Shown here one piece after another: positions 7,541 through 16,850 of a DNA stretch of 64,000 nucleotides. This DNA comes from Methylibium sp035762065 (GTDB taxonomy: Bacteria > Pseudomonadota > Gammaproteobacteria > Burkholderiales > Burkholderiaceae_C), in assembly GCF_035762065.1 (NCBI RefSeq), contig NZ_DASTPW010000043.1:148184-212183 (forward strand), read 5' to 3'. Every line of letters begins with the position of its first letter. The stretch's first letter is position 1. Under the pieces are notes generated by a model. That model ran no database searches. It was not told the DNA's origin and saw only the letters and a program-made list of their open reading frames with translations. The translations under genes were made by a program, and so were the position numbers.

Positions 7541-8743
7541 TCACCCCGGCGACAGGCCTGTCGCGCAGGCGTGGGCGCTGGCCCAGGCCCACTGGAAGTT
7601 GTAGCCGCCGAGCCAGCCGCACACGTCGAGCACCTCGCCGATGAAATGCAGGCCGGGCACGCGCCGGCTCTGGAAATCCTGCGAGCCGAGCTCGCGCGTG
7701 TCGACGCCGCCCGCGGTGACTTCGGCCTTGCGCCAGCCTTCGGAGCCGCTCGGTCGCACCGTCCATCGATGCAGGCCGGCGGCCAGCGCGTCCAGCTCGC
7801 GGTCCTTCAGCTCGGCCACCGGCCGCGTGCCGAGCTCGTTGGCGGCGCACCACGCCTCGGCCAGCCGTGCGGGCAGGTGCTGGGCCAATTCGTTGACGAG
7901 CCGCCGCTTCGAGACCTGCTTCGCTTCGCGCAGGCAGGCGCGCAGATCGCCGCCCGGCATGAGGTCGATCTCGACCGGTTCGCCGGGCCGCCAGTAGCTC
8001 GAGATCTGCAGCATCGCCGGGCCGCTCAGGCCGCGATGGGTGAACAGCAGGTCCTCGTCGAAGCGCACCGCCGAGCGCGCCGCACCGGCCGCGACCCGCG
8101 CCGGCAGCGCGACGCCCGCCAGCGGCACGAAGCCGGCCCAGGCGGCAGGCTCGAAAGTCAGCGGCACCAGCGCCGGCCGCGGCTCGACCACGCGGTGCCC
8201 GAACTGCCGGGCGAGCCGGTGGCCGAAATCGCTGGCGCCGATCTTGGGGATCGAGAGCCCCCCGGTCGCGACGACCAGCCTCGCTGCGCCCACCGCGCCG
8301 CGGTCGGTGTCGAGCTCGAAGCCGCCGCCCGTCGCCTGGCGCACCGCCGCGACGCGGCACGGCTGCCATCGCTGCACCCCGCCCGCCTCGCATTCGCGAA
8401 CGAGCATCGCGATCACGTCCTCGGCGCTTTCGTCGCAGAACAGCTGGCCCTTGTGCTTCTCGTGCCAGGCGATGCGGTGCCGTCGCATCAGCGCGATGAA
8501 GTCGTGCGGCGTGTAGCGCGCCAGCGCCGAGCGGCAGAAGTCGGGGTTGTCGGACAGGAAGTTCGCCGGCCCGACCTCGCGGTTCGTGAAATTGCAGCGG
8601 CCGCCGCCGGAGATGCGGATCTTCTCGGCCAGCTTCTCGGCGTGGTCGATCAGCAGCACGCGCAAGCCGCGCTGGCCCGCGACGCCGGCGCAAAAGAGTC
8701 CGGCGGCACCGGCCCCGAGGACGATCGCGTCGAAGCGCTGCAC
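7541..8743 (-). CDS. BaiN/HI0933 family NAD(P)/FAD-dependent oxidoreductase
   Basis: The protein has 400 residues if the GTG five bases after the upstream stop is used; this places the FAD-binding GAGAAGLFCAGVAGQRG at residue 9, as in the family. Other marks are EKIRISGGGRCNFTNREV, VVATGGLSIPKIGASDFG and the C-terminal GGVDTRELGSQ ... GLHFIGEVLDVCGWLGGYNF. The open frame continues far upstream through two other genes, which is a GC-rich artifact. E. coli YhiN belongs to this family; its reaction is not well defined. It is the last gene of a minus-strand run. Confidence 0.88.
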   Translation of the reverse strand: MQRFDAIVLGAGAAGLFCAGVAGQRGLRVLLIDHAEKLAEKIRISGGGRCNFTNREVGPANFLSDNPDFCRSALARYTPHDFIALMRRHRIAWHEKHKGQLFCDESAEDVIAMLVRECEAGGVQRWQPCRVAAVRQATGGGFELDTDRGAVGAARLVVATGGLSIPKIGASDFGHRLARQFGHRVVEPRPALVPLTFEPAAWAGFVPLAGVALPARVAAGAARSAVRFDEDLLFTHRGLSGPAMLQISSYWRPGEPVEIDLMPGGDLRACLREAKQVSKRRLVNELAQHLPARLAEAWCAANELGTRPVAELKDRELDALAAGLHRWTVRPSGSEGWRKAEVTAGGVDTRELGSQDFQSRRVPGLHFIGEVLDVCGWLGGYNFQWAWASAHACATGLSPG

Positions 8744-8748
8744 GCGCT

Positions 8749-9912
8749 TCAGGCCGGATCGGCCGGCGGCGGCCCGTCCTTCCAGGTGAAGGGAAACAGC
8801 AGCTGCTTGAAGAAGCCGTTGGGCACGTAGTCGCCGAGCACGCCGTACCGCTCGGGCCATTGGCGGTCGGACTGCACCGCGGTGCCGAACAGGTGGTCGA
8901 TGAAGGCGAAGTGCGCCGCGTAGTTGCGGTCCAGCGCCTCCTGGTCCTGCGAGTGGTGCCAGTGGTGGAAGTTGGGCGTCACGATCAGGTAGCGCAGCGG
9001 CCCGAGCCGCACGCTGACGTTCGCGTGGTTGAACACCGCCTGGAAGCCGACGATCACGATGTAGGCGTCGATCACCTCCTTGCTGAAGCCCAGCACGTAA
9101 ATCGGTGCGAGCACCAGCGTGCGCGTGATGATCAGCTCGACGATGTGCTGGCGCGATCCCGCCATCCAGTCCATGTGCTTCGCGCTGTGATGCACCGCGT
9201 GCAGGCGCCACAGCAGCGGCACCTCGTGGTAGGCCCGGTGCGTCGCGTACTGCACCAGGTCGGCGACCAGCACGATCAGGAACAGCGCCACCCAGAAGTT
9301 CAGCCCTTGCACCCAGCCGCGGATGCCGTCGTTCGCGGCCCAGCCGAACAACTTGTGCACCAGCAGGTTCACCGCCAGGAGCACGAAGCCCACCAGCATG
9401 TGGTTGACGATGAAGTGATGGAAGTCGCACTGCCATTCGGGGCGGAACACCGGCTGGTCGCGGCGCAGCGCGAACAGCTTCTCGATGAAGACGAAGACCA
9501 GCGCCGAGCCGAGCAGGTCGAGGATGAACCAGTCCAGGCCGATGTAGGGCGTGCCTTCGGGGAAGTTCGGATCGACGTCCACCGCGTGCCCGCCGAGCAG
9601 CAGCGCCAGCCCGATCAGCGCGAAGGTCGCCGCAGACAACCAGCGCAGCCGCGTGAACAGCAGGTTGAACAGCGCGATGCCCCCCGCGACGACGAGCGAC
9701 CAGTACAGCAGCTGCCGCATCACCGCGACGTCGTAGCTCTTGCGCAGTTGCGGCGTCGTCAGGTACTCGGGGAAGTGGAAGGCGAGCACGCCCAGGAAGC
9801 AGAGGATCGAGAGCGTGAACGCGACGACGCCCGAGGCGAGCCCGCGGCCCGGCTTCAGTTCGCCGTGCGACGCGCTCAGGCGGCTCAGCGGTTCGAGGAT
9901 CGGCAGCGGCAT
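8749..9912 (-). CDS. Sterol desaturase / fatty acid hydroxylase family membrane protein
   Basis: The 387-residue protein has about six membrane segments and the histidine clusters of the diiron fatty-acid-hydroxylase superfamily: THRAYHEVPLLWRLHAVHHS, then HMDWMAGSRQH, and near the C-terminus NFHHWHHSQDQEALDRNYA. These bind two irons at the cytoplasmic side of the membrane. The substrate is probably a lipid but cannot be read from sequence. The downstream flavoprotein gene starts five bases after the stop, so the two may be co-translated. Confidence 0.85.
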   Translation of the reverse strand: MPLPILEPLSRLSASHGELKPGRGLASGVVAFTLSILCFLGVLAFHFPEYLTTPQLRKSYDVAVMRQLLYWSLVVAGGIALFNLLFTRLRWLSAATFALIGLALLLGGHAVDVDPNFPEGTPYIGLDWFILDLLGSALVFVFIEKLFALRRDQPVFRPEWQCDFHHFIVNHMLVGFVLLAVNLLVHKLFGWAANDGIRGWVQGLNFWVALFLIVLVADLVQYATHRAYHEVPLLWRLHAVHHSAKHMDWMAGSRQHIVELIITRTLVLAPIYVLGFSKEVIDAYIVIVGFQAVFNHANVSVRLGPLRYLIVTPNFHHWHHSQDQEALDRNYAAHFAFIDHLFGTAVQSDRQWPERYGVLGDYVPNGFFKQLLFPFTWKDGPPPADPA

Positions 9913-9990
9913 GGTGGCGTGCGTGCGAGTCGGGGGTGCGCGATTCTCCGCGGCACCGATCGCGCCGCCAACGCCGGCTTCGCCGGCGCC

Positions 9991-10956
9991 TCAGGCCAGC
10001 TTGCCCCGCGGCCGCCGCGCGGCCTCGACCACCGCATGCATGCGCTTCAACACCTCCACCTGCTCCGCGATCGGCGCCGGCACCGGCTTTTCGCCGCTGA
10101 CCATCGCCTGGATCGCCAGCGCGGTGGTCGGGGCGTCGAAGGTGCGCGGCAGCAGCGGCAGCTCGGTCAGCACGCCCTCGGCGGGTGCGCGGCCGAGCTC
10201 CGGCCGCAGCACGCCATCGACGTAGGCGTCCAGCCTCGGAAGCCGGCGCGCATCGGCCACCGGCTCGCCCTCGGTGCCGCGCATCAGCAGCGCGTTCGCC
10301 TTGGTGTGCGCGAGGAAGTGCGCGTGCGAAGCCGCGTACTCGGGGTGCGTGTAGTTGACGACGCGCAGCGCATGCCGCCCACCTTCCGACGACCGGGGCA
10401 CAAGCAGCTTCGCCACCGTGTGCGCCGGGTTGCGCAGGCCCAGCTCCCACCGCAGCGCGAGCAGCGGGGCCAGCGCCGGGCACATCGCTTCGGTCGGCAC
10501 GAACACCGGCTCGTGGCGCGCCCAGGCGTCGTGCACGCCGTCGGCCTCGCGCGTGACCGGCAGGCCCAGCACGCTGAAGAGCTCGTGCGTCGTCACCCGG
10601 GTCGGGTCGCTGGTCGGCCCGTGCACCAGCACCGGCAGGCCCTGCTGCGCAAGCAGCAGCGCCAGCAGCGCGCTCAGGTTCGGCAGCTTGCGCGCGCCGT
10701 TGTACGAAGGCAGCAGGATCGGCGTGATGCGCGGGTCGAGCGCGAGGCTGCGCTCGATCGCCACCGCGGTGAAGCCGGCCAGCTCCTCGAGGCTCTCGCC
10801 CTTGATCCGCATGCCGATCGCGAAGGCTCCGAGCTCGGCCTGCGTGAGCTTGCCGTCGAGCGCCTGTTCGAAGAGATCGCGCGCCTGCGCCTCGTCGAGG
10901 TTGCGCGCGCCTTCCTTGCCGCGGCCGATTTCCTTCAAGTACTTGGCGATGCCCAT
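9991..10956 (-). CDS. ybiB: DNA-binding protein YbiB (TrpD-like fold)
   Basis: The 321-residue protein starts MGIAKYLKEIGRGKEGARNL and has the anthranilate phosphoribosyltransferase fold (LDEAQARDLFEQALDGKLTQ, then AELGAFAIGMRIKGES). The glycine-rich phosphoribosyl-pyrophosphate loop of TrpD is replaced by VLVHGPTSDPTRVT, so it is not a tryptophan enzyme. E. coli YbiB (TrpD2) binds nucleic acid and is tied to the SOS response. It lies directly downstream of nasA on the same strand. Confidence 0.85.
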   Translation of the reverse strand: MGIAKYLKEIGRGKEGARNLDEAQARDLFEQALDGKLTQAELGAFAIGMRIKGESLEELAGFTAVAIERSLALDPRITPILLPSYNGARKLPNLSALLALLLAQQGLPVLVHGPTSDPTRVTTHELFSVLGLPVTREADGVHDAWARHEPVFVPTEAMCPALAPLLALRWELGLRNPAHTVAKLLVPRSSEGGRHALRVVNYTHPEYAASHAHFLAHTKANALLMRGTEGEPVADARRLPRLDAYVDGVLRPELGRAPAEGVLTELPLLPRTFDAPTTALAIQAMVSGEKPVPAPIAEQVEVLKRMHAVVEAARRPRGKLA

Positions 10957-11020
10957 GCCGCAGTCTGCGCAAGAGGCGGGCCAGCCGCCAGCGGGTTTGT
11001 CAGCGATGGCGACGCGACGA

Positions 11021-13876
11021 TCAGGCCGCGGCCATCGATGCGCGCACCAGGCCGTGCAGTGCCGGGATGCACGAGCCGCAGTTCGTGCCGCACTTCAGCC
11101 GGCCTTGCAGCTGCGCGAGCCGTTCGCCTTCGCTGCCCGTCGTTGCCGCGAGGCAATCGACGATCCTCGGCTCGCTCACGTCGAAGCAGGCGCAGACCTG
11201 CGTACCGCGGGCCGCCAGCGCCGCCGGCGGCGTGGCCGCGGGCGACAACAGCAGGCGGCCGTAGGCGTCGGCGGGCAGTTCATCCTGCAGCAGTGCGCGG
11301 ATCCAGCCGGCGGCGCGAAGGTCGCCGGCGAGCAGGAAGGCGTCGAGCCTCGTCGCGTGCGCTTCGTTGCGCGTCAGCTTCATCGTGCGCCGCTGGCCGT
11401 GCCGGGGGTCGCTGTAGCGCAGCAGCTTCGCGCCGGCGAGGCCGAACAGCGCCTCGATCTCCGCGAGCCGTTCGTCGCCCGGCGCCTGCGGCGCCGCCGC
11501 GCGCAGCAGCACGCCGACCACGCCGCGTGCATGCGGCTCCCGGCCGAAGGGCACGCAGTGGGCGTAGTCGAAGGCCGGCAGCAGTCCACGCAGCCGCTGC
11601 AGCGCGAGCAGCGCCTGGTCCTCGGGCAGCCAGGCGGCGGCGAGCAGCTGCCAGGGGAGCTCGGCCTTCAGGAGCTTGACCGCCGCGTGCTTGAGCTCGG
11701 GCTGCTTCGACTGCGGGCAGTACGCGCCGGTCGTCACCGCGTTGACGCCCGCCAGCACGCGGCCGGCGGCCGCGTCGCGCTCCTTCGGCGACCCGCCCGA
11801 GGCCCGGCCGCCGACGAACTCCTCGCCCCAGTGCATCGCGACGAAGGCCTGCGCCGGCGCGACGCTCTCGCTGCCTTGCACCGGCAGCAGCAGCGAGCCG
11901 CGGCGCGAGGTGACGTGGACCAGGTCGCCGTCGCGCCAGCCGCGGCGCGCGAGTTCCTGCGGATGCAGCTCGATCGCGGGCTCGGCGACGTGGCCGAACA
12001 GCCGGCCCAGCGTGCCGGTGCGGCTCATGCCGTGCCAGTGGTCGCGCAGCCGGCCGGTGTTGAGCGCGAAGGGAAAGCGCGCGTCGCGCGGCTCGGCGAC
12101 GCCGCGGTACGCCATGTCGGCGAAGCGCGCGCGGCCGTCGGGCGTCGGGAAGATCCCGTCCTCGTACAGGCGCTCGCGGCCGCCGCTGGCACCTTCCGGG
12201 CAGGGCCAGCACTGCGGGGCGGCGTCGAGCTTCGGGTAGCTCAGGCCGGTGATGTCGAGGTCGCGGCCGCGGGTGCTCTCGCGGTGCTCGTTCCACACCG
12301 CCTCGGGGGTCGCGTAGGCGAACAGCGTGCGGCCGGTGCGCGCCAGCGGCAGGCGCGCGGCGGCCTTCGGCTGCTGCGCGAGCCGCGCTTCGAGCCGCTG
12401 CGCGAAGGCGACCGCCGCGGCCCAGTCGTGCCGCGCCTCGCCGGGCGCGGTGACCGCCGGCCGCACGCGGCTGATGCGGCGCTCGCTGTTGGTGACGGTG
12501 CCGTCCTTCTCGCCCCAGGTGGTGGCGGGCAGCAGCAGGTCGGCGTAGCGCGCGGTCGCGGTGGTGGCGAAGGCCTCCTGCAGCACGACGAAGTCGCAGC
12601 GTTCGAGCGCGCGGCGCACCGCGGCCTGGTCGGGCATCGACTGCGCCGGGTTGGTGCAGCTGATCCACAGCGCCTTGATCGCGCCGTCGGCCGCGGCCTC
12701 GAACATCTCGACCGCGCTCTTGCCCGGTGTCGCCGGCACGTCGGGCAGGCCCCACAGCGCAGCGACCTCGGCGCGGTGCTGCGGGTTGGCGAGATCGCGA
12801 TGCGCGCTCAGCAGGTTGGCCAGGCCGCCGACTTCGCGCCCGCCCATCGCGTTGGGCTGGCCGGTCAGCGAGAACGGCCCCGCGCCACGCTTGCCGATCT
12901 GTCCGGTGGCCAGATGCAGGTTGATCAGCGCGGCGTTCTTGTCGGTGCCGGCGGCGCTCTGGTTCAGGCCCTGACAGTAGAGCGAGAGCGTCGGCGTGTG
13001 CTGGCCGAACCAGCGCGCCGCCTGCACGATGTCGGCTTCCTTCAGCCCGCACAGCTGCGCGACATGCTTCGGCGTGTACTCGCGCACCCGGTCGCGCAGC
13101 GCCTCGAAGCCGCTGGTGTGCGCGGCGATGAATGCGGCGTCGGTGAGGCCCTCCCACAGCAGCAGGTGCAGCAGGCCGTGGCAGAGCGCGACGTCGGTGC
13201 CGGGCAGCAGCTGCAGGTGGAGATCGGCGACCGCCGCGGTCTCGGTGCGGCGCGGATCCGCGACGATGAGCTTCAGCGCCGGGTTGGCCGCGCGCGCGTC
13301 CTCGAGCCGGCGGAACAGGATCGGGTGCGCCCAGGCCGCGTTGCTGCCGGTGATGAAGACGGTGTTCGCGTGGTTCAGGTCGTCGTAGCAGGCCGGCGGC
13401 GCATCGGCGCCGAGCGTGGCCTTGTAGCCGGCCACCGCGCTGCTCATGCACAGACGCGAGTTGGTGTCGACGTTGTTGGTGCCGACGAGGCCCTTGGCGA
13501 TCTTGTTGAAGACGTAGTAGTCCTCGGTCAGCAGCTGGCCCGAGAGGTAGAAGCCGACCGCGTCGGGTCCGTGCGCCTCGATCGTCGCCGCGAAGCGCGC
13601 GGCGGCCTCGTCGAGCGCCGCATCCCAGGTGATCGCTTGCAGCTCGCCGTGCTTGTGCGCGCGCCGCAGCGGGCGCAGCAGGCGCGTCTGCAGCGTCACC
13701 GCGCGGGTCGCGGTGAGGTGCAGCGTGCTGCCCTTCGTGCAGAGCCGGCCGAAGTTTGCCGGGTGCTCCGGGTCGCCGCGCACGTTCGTGATCTGCGCGC
13801 CCTGCGATTCGATGATGACGCCGCAGCCGACGCCGCAGTAGGGGCAGGTGGAGCGGGTCTCGCGCAGCGCGCTCAT
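11021..13876 (-). CDS. nasA: Assimilatory nitrate reductase, catalytic subunit
   Basis: The 951-residue molybdoenzyme has an N-terminal [4Fe-4S] motif CPYCGVGCGV ... RLCTKG, the molybdopterin domains (SRLCMSSAVAGYKATLGADA; FITGSNAAWAHP), the molydopterin dinucleotide-binding C-terminal part, and a BFD-like [2Fe-2S] domain CACFDVSEPRIVDCL ... CGTNCGSCIPALHG at the very end. There is no Tat signal, as expected for the cytoplasmic assimilatory enzyme. It reduces nitrate to nitrite for NirBD. The start is 12 bases after the nirD stop. Fdh accessory and siroheme genes are not seen alongside. Confidence 0.95.
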   Translation of the reverse strand: MSALRETRSTCPYCGVGCGVIIESQGAQITNVRGDPEHPANFGRLCTKGSTLHLTATRAVTLQTRLLRPLRRAHKHGELQAITWDAALDEAAARFAATIEAHGPDAVGFYLSGQLLTEDYYVFNKIAKGLVGTNNVDTNSRLCMSSAVAGYKATLGADAPPACYDDLNHANTVFITGSNAAWAHPILFRRLEDARAANPALKLIVADPRRTETAAVADLHLQLLPGTDVALCHGLLHLLLWEGLTDAAFIAAHTSGFEALRDRVREYTPKHVAQLCGLKEADIVQAARWFGQHTPTLSLYCQGLNQSAAGTDKNAALINLHLATGQIGKRGAGPFSLTGQPNAMGGREVGGLANLLSAHRDLANPQHRAEVAALWGLPDVPATPGKSAVEMFEAAADGAIKALWISCTNPAQSMPDQAAVRRALERCDFVVLQEAFATTATARYADLLLPATTWGEKDGTVTNSERRISRVRPAVTAPGEARHDWAAAVAFAQRLEARLAQQPKAAARLPLARTGRTLFAYATPEAVWNEHRESTRGRDLDITGLSYPKLDAAPQCWPCPEGASGGRERLYEDGIFPTPDGRARFADMAYRGVAEPRDARFPFALNTGRLRDHWHGMSRTGTLGRLFGHVAEPAIELHPQELARRGWRDGDLVHVTSRRGSLLLPVQGSESVAPAQAFVAMHWGEEFVGGRASGGSPKERDAAAGRVLAGVNAVTTGAYCPQSKQPELKHAAVKLLKAELPWQLLAAAWLPEDQALLALQRLRGLLPAFDYAHCVPFGREPHARGVVGVLLRAAAPQAPGDERLAEIEALFGLAGAKLLRYSDPRHGQRRTMKLTRNEAHATRLDAFLLAGDLRAAGWIRALLQDELPADAYGRLLLSPAATPPAALAARGTQVCACFDVSEPRIVDCLAATTGSEGERLAQLQGRLKCGTNCGSCIPALHGLVRASMAAA

Positions 13877-13888
13877 CGGGACGCCGTC

Positions 13889-14314
13889 TCAGCTCGTGCG
13901 GGGCGTCTGCACGTCCATGACGTCGCCGCCGCCGATCGCGCCAGCCGAGGCCGCGCCCGGGCCCGCACGCGGCGGCAGCAGGTCGAGCGCCTTGGTCGCG
14001 AGCTCGCGCGCATCGAGGAAGACCTCGCCACCGTCGAGCTTGCACGCGAAGGCCGGCGTGCAGCCTTCGTCGGGCGCCTTGGCGCAGCCGTCGGCCAGTC
14101 CGATCTGCCAGTTGTGCAGCGGGCAGGCGACGCTCGTGCCGAAGACGATGCCCTGGCTCAGCGGCCCGCCCTTGTGCGGGCAGCGGTCGAGCAGCGCGAA
14201 GACCTCGTCGTCGGCGTTGCGGAACAGCGCGACCGCGACGCCCGCCGGCCGCGCGACGCGGCGCGAGCCGAGCACCGGGATGTCGCTCAGCTTGCAGATC
14301 GCGACCCAGCTCAT
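13889..14314 (-). CDS. nirD: Nitrite reductase small subunit (Rieske-type NirD)
   Basis: The 141-residue protein has a complete Rieske cluster site, RCPHKGGPLSQG and CPLHNWQIGL (C-x-H and C-x2-H), unlike the E. coli NirD that lacks the ligands. It is the electron-entry partner of NirB in the cytoplasmic NAD(P)H-dependent reduction of nitrite to ammonia. The last 30 residues are a Gly/Ala/Pro extension not usual for the family. Its start codon overlaps the nirB stop (ATGA). Confidence 0.95.
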   Translation of the reverse strand: MSWVAICKLSDIPVLGSRRVARPAGVAVALFRNADDEVFALLDRCPHKGGPLSQGIVFGTSVACPLHNWQIGLADGCAKAPDEGCTPAFACKLDGGEVFLDARELATKALDLLPPRAGPGAASAGAIGGGDVMDVQTPRTS

Positions 14315-16770
14315 CGCTGGGCCTCCGCGACCGGCGCGAACTGCCGGGCATCGACCGCGGCCTTGTCGAACTCGAACCAGGGGTCCGGTTCGCCGTCGAG
14401 GCTGAACTTCAGCCGCTCCCACAGCGCCTTGCGGCCTTCGGCGTCGTCGAGGATCCTCCGCTTCACGTGATCGAGCCCGACGCGGCCGATGTAGTGGACG
14501 GTGCGTTCGAGGTACCAGCCCTCCTCGCGGTAGAGCTGCAGGAAGGCGCCGCTGTACTCGAGCACCTCCTCGGGCGTCTTGAGCTTGCAGAAGAAGTGCG
14601 CGACCTCGGTCTTGATGCCGCCGTTGCCGCCGACGTAGATCTCCCAGCCCGAATCGACGCCGATCACGCCGACGTCCTTGATGCCCGACTCGGCGCAGTT
14701 GCGCGGGCAGCCGCTGACCGCGAGCTTGACCTTGTGCGGCGCGTACATCCGCCACAGCGCGCGCTCCAGGTCCTTGCCCATCTGCGTGCTGTCCTGCGTG
14801 CCGAAGCGGCACCACTCGGAACCTACGCAGGTCTTCACCGTGCGCAGCGCCTTCGCGTAGGCGTGGCCCGAGGGCCTGCCGATGTCCTTCCAGACGCCGG
14901 GCAGGTCCTCCTTCTTCACGCCGAGCAGGTCGATGCGCTGGCCGCCGGTCACCTTGACCGTCGGGATCTTGTACTTGTCGACCGCATCGGCGATGCGGCG
15001 CAGCTCGTCGGCCGTCGTCTCGCCGCCCCACATGCGCGGGATGACGCTGTACGTGCCGTCCTTCTGGATGTTGGCGTGGCTGCGCTCGTTGATGAAGCGG
15101 CTCTGCGGATCGTCCTTCGCTTCCTTCGGCCAGGAGCTGATGAGGTAGTAGTTGACGGCCGGCCGGCACGACGCGCAGCCGTTCGGCGTGCGCCAGCCCA
15201 GGCGCCGGTAGACGCCGTCGATCGTCAGCAGCCTCTCGCCCTTGATCGCCTCGCGCACCTCCTGGTGGCTGGCGTCGGTGCAGCCGCACATCGCCTTCTT
15301 CGTGGGCTGCGCCGAGTAGTCGCCGCCGGCGGTGAACATCAGGATCTGCTCGACGAGGCCGGTGCACGAGCCGCAGCTCGCGCTGGCCTTGGTGTGCTTG
15401 CGCACCTCGTCGAGCGTGAACAGGCCCTTGTCGCGGATGGCCTTGCAGATCGTGCCCTTGTTGATGCCGTTGCAGCCGCAGACCTCGGCGTCGTCGGGCA
15501 TCGCGGCGGCCTTGGTGTGGCCCTCGTGGCCGACGTCGCCGATGTTCGAGCCCGCCTCGCCGAACATCAGCCGGTCGCGGATGTCGGCGACGGTGCGGCC
15601 CTCGCGCAGCATCTTGAAGTACCAGCCGCCGTCCACGGTGTCGCCGTAGAGGCAGGCGCCGACGAGCTTGTCGTCCTTGATGACCAGCTTCTTGTAGACG
15701 CCGCCGAAGGGATCGCTCATCACGATCTCCTCGCAGTCGGGCCCGCCCATGAAGTTGCCGGCGCTGAAGAGGTCGATGCCGGTGACCTTGAGCTTGGTGC
15801 TCGTCTGGCTGCCGGTGTAGCGGCCGATGCCGAACTGCGCGAGGTGGGTCGCGCAGACCTTGCCCTGCTCGAACAGCGGCGCGACGAGGCCGTAGGCGAT
15901 GCCGCGATGCGCCGCGCATTCGCCGACCGAGTAGATGCGCGGATCGGTCACCGTCTGCATGGTGTCGGTGACGACGATGCCTCGATCGCAATGGATGCCG
16001 ATCCTTTCGGCGAGCTCGGTGTTGGGCCGGATGCCGGCGGCCATCACGACCAGGTCGGCCGGCACCTCGCTGCCGTCCTTGAACTTCACGCGCTTGACGC
16101 GGCCTTCGGCGTTGCCGACGAGTTCGGCGGTATGCGCCTTCATCAGGAACTTGAGGCCGCGCTCCTCGAGCGACTTGCGCAGCAGGCCGCCCGCCACGTC
16201 GTCGAGCTGGCGTTCCATCAGCCAGTCGTTGACGTGCACGACGGTCACGTCCATGCCGCGCAGCATCAGGCCGTTCGCCGCTTCGAGCCCGAGCAGGCCG
16301 CCGCCGATGACCACCGCGTGCCGGTGCGTCTTCGCGGTCTCGATCATCGTCTGCGTGTCGGCGATGTCGCGGTAGGCGATCACGCCCTTCAGGTCCTTGC
16401 CCGGCACCGGCAGGATGAAGGGGTTGGAGCCGGTGGCGATCAGCAGGCGGTCGTAATCGGCGGTGACGGGCTGGCCTTCGCCGTCCTCGGCGGTGACCAC
16501 GCGCTTCCTGCGATCGACGGCCGTGACCTTCTTGCCCGCGTGCAGCGTGATGCCGTGCTCCGCGTACCACGACAGCGGATTGAGGATGATCTCGTCGATC
16601 GTCTGCTCGCCCGCGAGCACCGGGCTCAGCAGGATGCGGTTGTAGTTCGGGTGAGGCTCGGCGCCGAAGACGGTGATGTCGTAGAGCCCGGGCGCGAGCT
16701 TCAGCAGTTCTTCGAGGGTGCGCACGCCGGCCATGCCGTTGCCGACCATCACGAGCTTCATCTTCTTCAT
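14311..16770 (-). CDS. nirB: Nitrite reductase (NADH) large subunit
   Basis: The 819-residue protein starts MKKMKLVMVGNGMAGVRTLE with an FAD/NAD-binding oxidoreductase domain (about 1-400), two BFD-like [2Fe-2S] segments (CGCNGINKGTI ... SCGSCTGLVEQ and CGCTDASHQEV ... GCASCRPAV), and a ferredoxin-type nitrite/sulfite reductase domain with CVGSEWC and GCPRNCAESG that bind the [4Fe-4S]-siroheme centre. It makes ammonia from nitrite with NADH. A GGAG motif eight bases before the ATG supports the start. It is the first intact gene of the minus-strand nirB-nirD-nasA operon. Confidence 0.96.
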   Translation of the reverse strand: MKKMKLVMVGNGMAGVRTLEELLKLAPGLYDITVFGAEPHPNYNRILLSPVLAGEQTIDEIILNPLSWYAEHGITLHAGKKVTAVDRRKRVVTAEDGEGQPVTADYDRLLIATGSNPFILPVPGKDLKGVIAYRDIADTQTMIETAKTHRHAVVIGGGLLGLEAANGLMLRGMDVTVVHVNDWLMERQLDDVAGGLLRKSLEERGLKFLMKAHTAELVGNAEGRVKRVKFKDGSEVPADLVVMAAGIRPNTELAERIGIHCDRGIVVTDTMQTVTDPRIYSVGECAAHRGIAYGLVAPLFEQGKVCATHLAQFGIGRYTGSQTSTKLKVTGIDLFSAGNFMGGPDCEEIVMSDPFGGVYKKLVIKDDKLVGACLYGDTVDGGWYFKMLREGRTVADIRDRLMFGEAGSNIGDVGHEGHTKAAAMPDDAEVCGCNGINKGTICKAIRDKGLFTLDEVRKHTKASASCGSCTGLVEQILMFTAGGDYSAQPTKKAMCGCTDASHQEVREAIKGERLLTIDGVYRRLGWRTPNGCASCRPAVNYYLISSWPKEAKDDPQSRFINERSHANIQKDGTYSVIPRMWGGETTADELRRIADAVDKYKIPTVKVTGGQRIDLLGVKKEDLPGVWKDIGRPSGHAYAKALRTVKTCVGSEWCRFGTQDSTQMGKDLERALWRMYAPHKVKLAVSGCPRNCAESGIKDVGVIGVDSGWEIYVGGNGGIKTEVAHFFCKLKTPEEVLEYSGAFLQLYREEGWYLERTVHYIGRVGLDHVKRRILDDAEGRKALWERLKFSLDGEPDPWFEFDKAAVDARQFAPVAEAQR

Positions 16771-16850
16771 GCGCGTTCTCCGAAGGAGCCTGAAATAGCA
16801 AGAGAGGTGCCACGCGCGGCGGCGATGAACGCTGTGCCGACCCTCGCGCG

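Noticed and set aside
7541..10972. A minus-strand open frame of 1143 codons
   Set aside because: Only its last 400 codons look like protein; the rest is antisense or out-of-frame to the desaturase-like gene and ybiB. High GC keeps such frames open.
10355..14470. A plus-strand open frame of 1371 codons opposite nasA and nirD
   Set aside because: Composition is Arg/Gln/His-rich with no family pattern, and the other strand encodes complete, well-known enzymes.
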